In this document: positions 57,560 through 64,000 of the stretch, piece by piece
Position numbering within the stretch: position 1 is the stretch's first letter
Layout: each line of letters begins with the position of its first letter
DNA from: Ananas comosus
Taxonomy: Eukaryota > Streptophyta > Magnoliopsida > Poales > Bromeliaceae
Direction: 5' to 3'
Assembly (NCBI RefSeq): GCF_001540865.1
Contig: NC_033631.1
Span: 8,194,019-8,258,018 of the forward strand
DNA length: 64,000 bases
Translations under genes and position numbers: made by a program
The notes under the pieces: model-generated
Databases searched by the model: none
What the model was told of the DNA's origin: nothing
The model's input: only the letters and a program-made list of their open reading frames with translations

Positions 57560-59145
57560 TATTATATTGATGATTAATGATTTGACCACTCACATTTTCA
57601 GTTGGTTGGCTCAGGTATGTATAGCATGCGGTCATTTCAGAGTATTTTTATAGGTTAATTAACAGGGTACATATATTTTTACCCCAAAAGACAAAAAAGA
57701 AAAAAAAGAAAAAAAAAGAAAATGTTGCGCTAGTAACTATTTGGATGGGGCCTAGTTATTCCTGTAGTATAACAGCTTTTACAGAACAGGCTTTCGATCA
57801 CACACACAACTCGGAATGCCTGTTTCTAAATTTTATCCCCTACTACTGCAGTTTACAGCATATCTTTGGCTCCTAACATGTTTTAGTGCAAGTTACTGAT
57901 ACTTGGTCAAATCTATACAAAGGAAACATTTGCCCATGTAGTCAACTCAATGCATAGGAGCAGTGCTGAGGCATGGGAGAGTTGGGTTATAAAACTCGTG
58001 CGATCAGATCCAGTGCGTAAAATATATGTGGGTTAAGTCTCACAACGCCTGATAATCTTAAACTATGTGATTGGATTTGACAAGAACATAAATGTTTGAA
58101 TGGAGAGGGTTTGTGATGCCTCAATAGTAGTCTCATGTTTCCATGCACAAAAGATTATATGTGGGCAAATTAATTGGAGGGATAAGTAACTCTAGTACTT
58201 GAAACTATGTTTAAAAATTTTGAATTGATGGTATATCCAATAAGCTGCTTGGTAGTGGTAGAGTTGGATGAATGAATATTTTGTTCAGCTTATGTTGTTG
58301 ATTAATTAAAATATCATATAGTATTTGACAAATGTGGAGTACGATCTAATGCTTAGAATAAAAACTATATATATTCAGCTTTCAATTTTTTTTAGAATAA
58401 AATAAATGAACATGTAAGTAAAATATACTATCCAATCAAATCATAAATATCAAGTCCTTTCAAGAAGCAAACATTAAAATTCTAACTTCTCATAAGAAAT
58501 TCTCATTCTGAAGATGTTATCTTCCGACATCGACCTAAATTAAAAAAAAAAAAATTGTTCTAACCAAGAAGTTCATGCATCCAAACATGAGCACAATGTA
58601 ATTTTTATGCAAGTAAATGAGAGATAAGATGATTAATTATTCAGCAATGCTACATGTACATCAATTTATAGGATAAAAATCGTACATTCCCTTCTCATCC
58701 AAAAAACAACTATTTCTCACTAGTCTTATCAATTTTTTTTTATGAGATGTAAAATGTAGACTCATAAACAAACGTATGGACATATTTATAGAATTCTCAA
58801 TAGTTGTAGGATGATAACTCAAAAATGTGGTGTAGTGGACCTAGCAAATGCTCTTTTCTTTTTCCCCTAATGATTACCACCCATAATAGCAAGAGGGAAT
58901 TGCTCATCTTATCCAGTTGCTACAGAGCCCAGATACATAAAGCTGAGGATGATCAGATGCGGGGCCTCGTACGTCCTCGATCGTCCTCTCTACTCGCTAA
59001 GAAATAAGTGGAGACTTGCTGCAGGACTCGCACTGTCCTTCCCTTTTTAGGGTAAGCTACCATGCATGCTTTGTACGATAAAGAGAAGCAGATGATCAGA
59101 TTACAGTTGCATGCACCAGCTTTACTGTTGTCAGAGATACAACAG
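57560..59145. other. Intergenic DNA, no gene seen
   Basis: No frame above about 60 codons has recognisable content and no element ends were found. A-rich runs lie at 57690-57720 and 58540. Confidence 0.5.
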
Positions 59146-59305
59146 TCTACTCTCTAAGAAATTAGAGAGATATTTAAAAAGAAGAGAAATTAAAAATCTC
59201 AATTTCTCTCTAATTTCTCTTCTCTTTCTCATTTTTATTGATGGATGGTTAGAAACTTAGGAGCACAAAGACTGCTGTGCTCCTAATAGCACAGTAGTTC
59301 TGCTT
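59146..59305. mobile_element. Right half of a TTAGGAGCACAG-family MITE
   Basis: Ends with GATGGATGGTTAGAAACTTA, GGAGCACAAAGACTGCTGTG and CTCCTAATAGCACAGTAG, matching the right end at 55945-56212. The left end is missing. Confidence 0.6.
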
Positions 59306-59327
59306 TCTCTTTCTCTCTCTCTATATA

Positions 59328-59559
59328 TATAGCCTGGCTATGGTACTTGCAAAAGCACAAAACACTTGGTGATTGTAAGTTTTTTGCTGTTGGATCTACC
59401 CCTCTGATTATTTTCACCTATTAGATCATACTATTTAACCAACCATCCACTCAATCTTAGGAAACCACAATAATTCTAACCGCACATCCCTTCATTCAAG
59501 AGCTGAAAACTTGCAAGTACTAATGACTTAGTTCTTTTAAAAGGATAGGAGATCAATTT

Positions 59560-59560
<1 letters not shown>
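59328..59560. mobile_element. Small hairpin-ended MITE, ACCCACTCAACC family
   Basis: The left end is GGCTATGGTACTTGCAAAAG and the right end is GTTCTTTTAAAAGGATAGGA. Shares TATTTAACCAACCATCCACT and CTAACCGCACATCC with 60752 and 63485. Flanked by TA tracts. Confidence 0.65.

Positions 59561-59561
<1 letters not shown>

Positions 59562-59633
<72 letters not shown>
59562..59633. repeat. (TA)n microsatellite
   Basis: A nearly perfect TA run between two MITEs. Confidence 0.9.
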
Positions 59634-59638
<5 letters not shown>

Positions 59639-60678
59639 TGACTGGGCTACTATCGGCAGTAAACTGCTCGGTTTACTACCGATTTATTTTTGATGATAGA
59701 GCTTCCAAATCGACAATCGGCACTGTTGAATATGATCTAGACCATTTAAATTATCTAGAAATCAAATTTCATGATTTTTTGGCATCACTAACTGAACGAT
59801 CAAAGGGTCACAAAATCTATAATTTTAATGGCCGATATGGTGCGTTTGCTCGTTTAACGGTATAGAAGAGTTCAAATCAATTAATTTTTTGTAAAAACAT
59901 TCTTTAAACTATTTAAAATAAGATCTAAACTCTAGATCTCAAATATAAAAATTGTATCATCACTTTTTGAAGGATGTTCATTTCCAGCCATTCATTTTTC
60001 TGTTCACTTGATGGACAAGACAACAATATCGAAAATGTGTGAAATTTAATTTCCAGATAGTTTAAATAGTCACTACAACAAAAACGGTCTATAACGACAC
60101 TTTTAAATGACGGTACTGGTCAAAAAACGTGTTGCTGGCTAAATTACCGACACTTTTAAAAAGTGTTGCTATATGTGGGGTCGCTAGGTATATAGTGACA
60201 GTTAAAGAGTGTCGCTATAATCTAAAAAAGTGCTGCTAATTTACCAACACTTATTTAAGCATTTAGCAACCACCGAAACTCTATCTCGTTGGCTGTGGTG
60301 GCGGAGGAAGACGAGAGGGAAGGGCTTTTCGTCTAGGATTTCAGTGAATTGAGTGAGAGGAGGAGATATGGTAATCGATTTTTTTTTTCTTTTTTATTTG
60401 CAATCGGACCGAATGGGTTAGGTGGGGTGGGTTAAGTAGAGTAACCTTTTATTTTTGGTTGGATTGGGCTTTATATTTAGACATTAGTAGGTTTTTTTTA
60501 AGTTTTGGTATAAATGTGACACTTACACAAAAGTGTCCCAAACATGTGTCCCTATAACCTAATTCTGTTGTAGTGAGTTTATATCATGTTTAACGGTGCC
60601 GATCATCAATTTGGAAGCTCTATCATCGAAAACAAATCGGTAGTAAACCGAGCAGTTTACTACCGATAGTAGCCCAGT

Positions 60679-60684
<6 letters not shown>
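59634..60684. mobile_element. Hairpin-ended TIR element, copy B, interrupted by a CACTA element
   Basis: The ends (GTTTGACTGGGCTACTATCG and its inverse) and interior match copy A closely. The right tip hairpin is perfect: ATCGGTAGTAAAC at 60636-60648 pairs with GTTTACTACCGAT at 60655-60667. The copy is split at 60068-60578 by the CACTA insertion. Confidence 0.85.
60071..60575. mobile_element. Non-autonomous CACTA transposon with AGT target duplication
   Basis: Starts CACTACAACAAAAACGG and ends CTGTTGTAGTG, with AGT on both sides (60068-60070, 60576-60578). The interior has short direct and inverted subterminal motifs (AGTGTCGCTATA, GACACTTTTAAA) and a GC-rich patch near 60290-60340. At 505 bp it cannot encode a transposase. 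Confidence 0.92.
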
Positions 60685-60744
<60 letters not shown>

Positions 60745-60750
60745 CCATAG
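60685..60750. repeat. (CT)n(TA)n microsatellite
   Basis: About 20 CT units then about 10 TA units, joining the tip of copy B to the next MITE. Confidence 0.9.
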
Positions 60751-61006
60751 AGTCCGGCTACTATACTCTTATAAGTATAGAGCCTCTTGTACTCATAAGT
60801 TTTTGCCGTTAGATATACCATTTAATCATTTTTATCCATTAGATTATACTATTCAACCAACCACCCACTCAACCCTAAGGGGCCCACTATCAACTTAACC
60901 GTAACCACTTTCATCCTAACCGCATATTTTTTTCATCTGAACGGCTGAAAACTTATGAATACAAAAGGCTCTATACTCATATAAGCATAATAGCCCCAGC
61001 CTATAT
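60751..61006. mobile_element. Small hairpin-ended MITE, ACCCACTCAACC family
   Basis: The left tip is GGCTACTATACTCTTATAAG, its arm partner is CTTGTACTCATAAG, and the right end is CATATAAGCATAATAGCCCC. The interior has CAACCAACCACCCACTCAAC and CATCCTAACCGCAT. Confidence 0.65.
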
Positions 61007-61032
61007 TAAATATATATATATATCATATATAT

Positions 61033-61272
61033 TTTAGTAGGGCTAGATACTTGTAAAAGTATCATGGGGTGATACTTGTGTGTTTTTAGCCCTTAGATGA
61101 GAGTGTAGAGGTTGAGATGATGGTGGTAAGTGGTGGTAGTGGTGGTATTAGTGTTGAATAGTGTTTAATCCACAAGGGCTATTAATAATCAAAAAGTAAT
61201 CCAATGCTTAAAACCTAAATAGACCAATGATGGCTCGATACTTGTAAAAGTATCATAGCTCAAACTCTATAT
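61033..61272. mobile_element. Small hairpin-ended MITE, diverged
   Basis: The left tip GGGCTAGATACTTGTAAAAG and right tip CGATACTTGTAAAAGTATCA are inverted in plan. The palindrome ATACTTGTAAAAGTAT occurs at both ends. TA tracts flank it. Confidence 0.55.
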
Positions 61273-61296
61273 TTATATATATATATATTATTTATA

Positions 61297-61342
<46 letters not shown>

Positions 61343-61344
61343 AT

Positions 61345-61872
61345 ATTATGAGCTGGACTCATATACTTTCGAAAGTACGGAGACCTCCGTGCTTTGTAAG
61401 TTATTTTCGATGATGGGACATCCAATTTGGCGACGGTTCCGTTAAACCTTGATCTACGCTATTGAACTATTTGAAACCAAATTTCATATTTTTTGACTTC
61501 GTTTGTCTAGTGAATGATAGCCTTAAAATGAACAGCTGAAAATAAAAATCTCATAAAAAATAGTGATAAAGGACTCAAATTTTTAAATCGGAAGTATTGA
61601 TCTTACTATGATGTTAAGTAGTATTTTCTATTAAATTTTTATGTAATTGGATACTTCTACAACCGTTGAACCTTTAAAAACCGTGCACATCGGCACTGTA
61701 AAATAGTCATTTTGAGGACTTTTGATCGCTTGGTAAATGATGTCAAAATCATATAAAATTTGTTACATAGTGATCCAATAGGATAGAATTATACGGGAGC
61801 CGACGTCATCGGCATCTATCGAAATACAAGACGTAGGCTCCGTATTTCGAAAGTTACATTGAGACTTACTCT
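61345..61872. mobile_element. Hairpin-ended TIR element, copy H
   Basis: The left tip ATACTTTCGAAAGTACGGAG pairs with CTCCGTGCTTTGTAAG. The right tip GGCTCCGTATTTCGAAAGTT is the inverted counterpart. The interior contains TTTTCGATGATGGGACATCC. Confidence 0.6.
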
Positions 61873-61934
61873 ATACATATATTTATTAAATATATAATAA
61901 TATATATATATATATAATATATATATTTATACTA

Positions 61935-62800
61935 GTTCTGACTGTTTAGGTGCAAATGCACGTAAAATTATTATAAGTTTTATTTCAAAGTCAATATAAA
62001 TTTGTATTATTTTATATATATTTCCAAATTACAATAAGAATCTTATATTTATAAAAATGTGTTTATATTTTATTAGAAATAGTTTATAATTTATTTCTAC
62101 CGTGTTTCTTTTATTTAGTATTACATCGAATATTTTTATATAATTTTGATTTTTGATGATCAATATTTAACATATGATATTTATAAACTAAAAGCATCAA
62201 AATTTAATTCACATTTAATTTAAATTTAAAATTTAATTTTGATCCACGGGTAATAAAAATTACATTATTAATTCGAAATTGGTATCAAAAATTAAATTTA
62301 TTCAAATTTAAACTCAATTTGATTTTTAATAGTAAAAATATATTAATAGAAATGTTATTTTTAACAAATGATGCATAACCGTTTGTTTTATTGGATATTT
62401 TTTAACAAGATTAATTATAATCGTCAAGATTAAATTTATAGATCAGCAAATGCTATTTATTTAATTAATTGATGTACTAACTGGTCTTATTGAGATATTT
62501 TTTAACAAAATTAATTCTATAACTATTTATAGCGAATAGATTTTTTATATGTAGTAAGAAATTTTAAGTAGATTGATCATAACCGTTGTTTTTATTTAAC
62601 ATATTTTAACAATTATCATAATCATGTATGGAAATATTTTTTTATATTTTAATAGATTGATCATAACCGTTTAATTTTTATTTGAGATATTTTTAACAAT
62701 TAATTATAAATATTCGTAAGGGAATTTATTTTTATCGCCTTTTGGATTCGTCTGTCATTGTCGCGAATTCCTAATACGCTTTTATATATAGTATAATATT
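61935..62800. repeat. Dispersed ~860-bp AT-rich repeat X, copy 2
   Basis: Begins near GGTGCAAATGCACGTAAAA (about 61949) and ends near CTAATACGCTTTTATATA. It is diverged from copy 1 (16740-17585) but collinear along its length. No coding capacity. Confidence 0.6.
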
Positions 62801-62844
62801 ATATATATATTATATATATAATATAGTAATAATATTTATATTAT

Positions 62845-63408
62845 ATATAGTGTGAGGGCTTTTTTCTAATTTACTTAGATATGCTTTGGGGAAAGCACGA
62901 GACTTCCGTGTTTCTAGGTTGTTTTTCGATGTTGCGACTTTCGAATCGTCGATCGGCTCCTTAAACTTGATCTTAGAGTATTTGAAGTAACTAGAAATAA
63001 ATTTTATTGATTTTTCGATGATCATTCTGCCTTAGTGATCGAGCGTTTTGCTCAAAATCAATAATTTTAATGCCCGTAGTGAGGCGTTTGCAAGTTTACG
63101 ATGTAGAAATATCAAATTCACGTGAAATTTTGAAGAATTTGTTTATATATATAAAACAAAGATATATCATTGATCTAAAATTTTAATGTCATATTATCAA
63201 TTTGTAAGATTTTTATTTTTTCAGCCAAGTGATTTTGAGTCTCTTCGGTTCACTAGGCAAATAATATCGAAAATAGCATAATTTTTTCTGGGGGTACTTC
63301 AAATACTCTAGATCAAGTTTAAGGAGCCCGCATCAACGATTCGAAAGTCGCACATCGGTAAACAACTGGTGTATCTAGAAGCATAGTAGCTCTTCTCTTT
63401 TTCCTCGT

Positions 63409-63410
<2 letters not shown>
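62845..63410. mobile_element. Hairpin-ended TIR element, copy I
   Basis: The left part has GGGGAAAGCACGAGACTTCC and GTGTTTCTAGGTTG; the right part has CGATTCGAAAGTCGCACATC and TAGAAGCATAGTAGC. The interior resembles copy G (GATCGGCTCC near the left, inverted near 63320-63345). The tips are more decayed than in other copies. Confidence 0.5.

Positions 63411-63484
<74 letters not shown>
63411..63484. repeat. (CT)n(TA)n microsatellite
   Basis: CT units then TA units separating two elements. Confidence 0.9.
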
Positions 63485-63488
<4 letters not shown>

Positions 63489-63712
63489 TCCAGCTATGGT
63501 GCTTGTAAAAGCACTAAGTACCTGGTGCTTGTAAGTATTTTACCGTTAGATCTACTCCTTGGATTATTTTCAATCATTAGATTATACTATTCAACCAACC
63601 ACCCACTCAACCCTAGGGCGCCCACATCATCCTAACCGCACATCTCTTAATCCAATGGCTAAAAATCTACAAGCACTAATAACTTGGTACTTTAAAAGCA
63701 TAGGAGTTCAAT
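63485..63712. mobile_element. Small hairpin-ended MITE, ACCCACTCAACC family
   Basis: The left tip is GTCCAGCTATGGTGCTTGTA with arm partner GGTGCTTGTAAG. The right end is GGTACTTTAAAAGCATAGGA. About 228 bp, close to the copy at 59328. Flanked by (TA)n on both sides. Confidence 0.7.
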
Positions 63713-63737
63713 TATATATATATATATATATATACAC

Positions 63738-64000
63738 ATAGAACTAGGCTACTATACTATCGGTAGCACGGAGCGCTCCGTTAAATTTACAAATGCATCA
63801 CATCTACCATTAAAATTGTCAATTTTGAAACCTTTTGATCACTAGCGAAATGATGTCGAAAAATTCTAAAATTTAGTTTCCCACTATTTTCAATAGTGTA
63901 GATCAAGTCTAACGGAGCCGATCGTCGATTTGGAAGCCGCATCATTGAAAACAACTTGGTAGCACGGAAGCCTCCGTGCTACCGATAGTATACCAGCCTA
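63738..64000. mobile_element. Hairpin-ended TIR element, copy J, internally deleted
   Basis: The left tip is GGCTACTATACTATCGGTAG. The right tip has CGGTAGCACGG pairing with CCGTGCTACCG, then ATAGTATACCAGCC at the window edge. At about 260 bp it is half the usual length, with the left interior missing. It may continue just beyond the window. Confidence 0.65.

Noticed and set aside
58825..59007. 60-codon plus-strand frame
   Set aside because: Short, with no domain, splice context or repeat relationship; probably chance.

Overview
The window is nuclear DNA of a flowering plant. It is AT-rich, has GT–AG introns, and is crowded with plant-type transposable elements. I cannot name the species from sequence alone; a monocot is only a guess. 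There are five isolated N bases or runs (1260, 11677, 42522, 56217 and a 25-base gap at 56922-56946). I found no tRNA, rRNA or CRISPR.

Layout. (1) 396-8019 is a 7.6-kb Mutator-like element (MULE). It has ~350-400-bp terminal inverted repeats with palindrome arrays, a broken MURA transposase (1531-4773) and a broken plant-mobile-domain (PMD) gene (about 4879-7354). (2) 8041-21850 is gene-poor. It holds AT-rich TIR elements, tRNA-type SINE copies, a hAT-type MITE (11593-12126), a GC-rich island with G-boxes (12430-12790), a MULE-type element with an exact 9-bp target duplication (15195-15813) and other non-autonomous repeats. (3) 21890-52650 is the only host gene I find intact: a Raf-like MAPKKK of the CTR1/EDR1 type. 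It has 16 coding exons giving 815 residues with every splice phase consistent, plus a probable distant 5' UTR exon. Its long 5' UTR intron contains a ~240-bp tandem array, a non-autonomous LTR retrotransposon, a MITE and a TRIM-like element. Its 9.4-kb intron 8 is swollen by a chain of at least eight non-autonomous TIR elements, one of them a 2.9-kb foldback element full of TACCGGTA palindromes. (4) 52650-64000 is intergenic and almost wholly made of MITEs, SINEs and microsatellites. It includes a CACTA element (60071-60575) nested in another MITE, with the empty site preserved in a sister copy.

How it fits together. The kinase has an N-terminal EDR1-like region, a variable middle and a C-terminal kinase domain with all catalytic residues. 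By family it should act in cytosolic stress or hormone MAPK signalling. Everything else is mobile or decayed. The most unusual signal is a set of related TIR elements whose ends carry a local hairpin just inside the tip. The hairpin stem sequence differs between copies but pairing is kept, and the tips merge into (GA)n/(TA)n tracts that separate neighbouring copies. Other points worth checking are a tandemly duplicated splice acceptor at the last kinase exon, a GC-AG intron that splits the kinase glycine loop, and a perfect 68-bp inverted repeat in intron 8.
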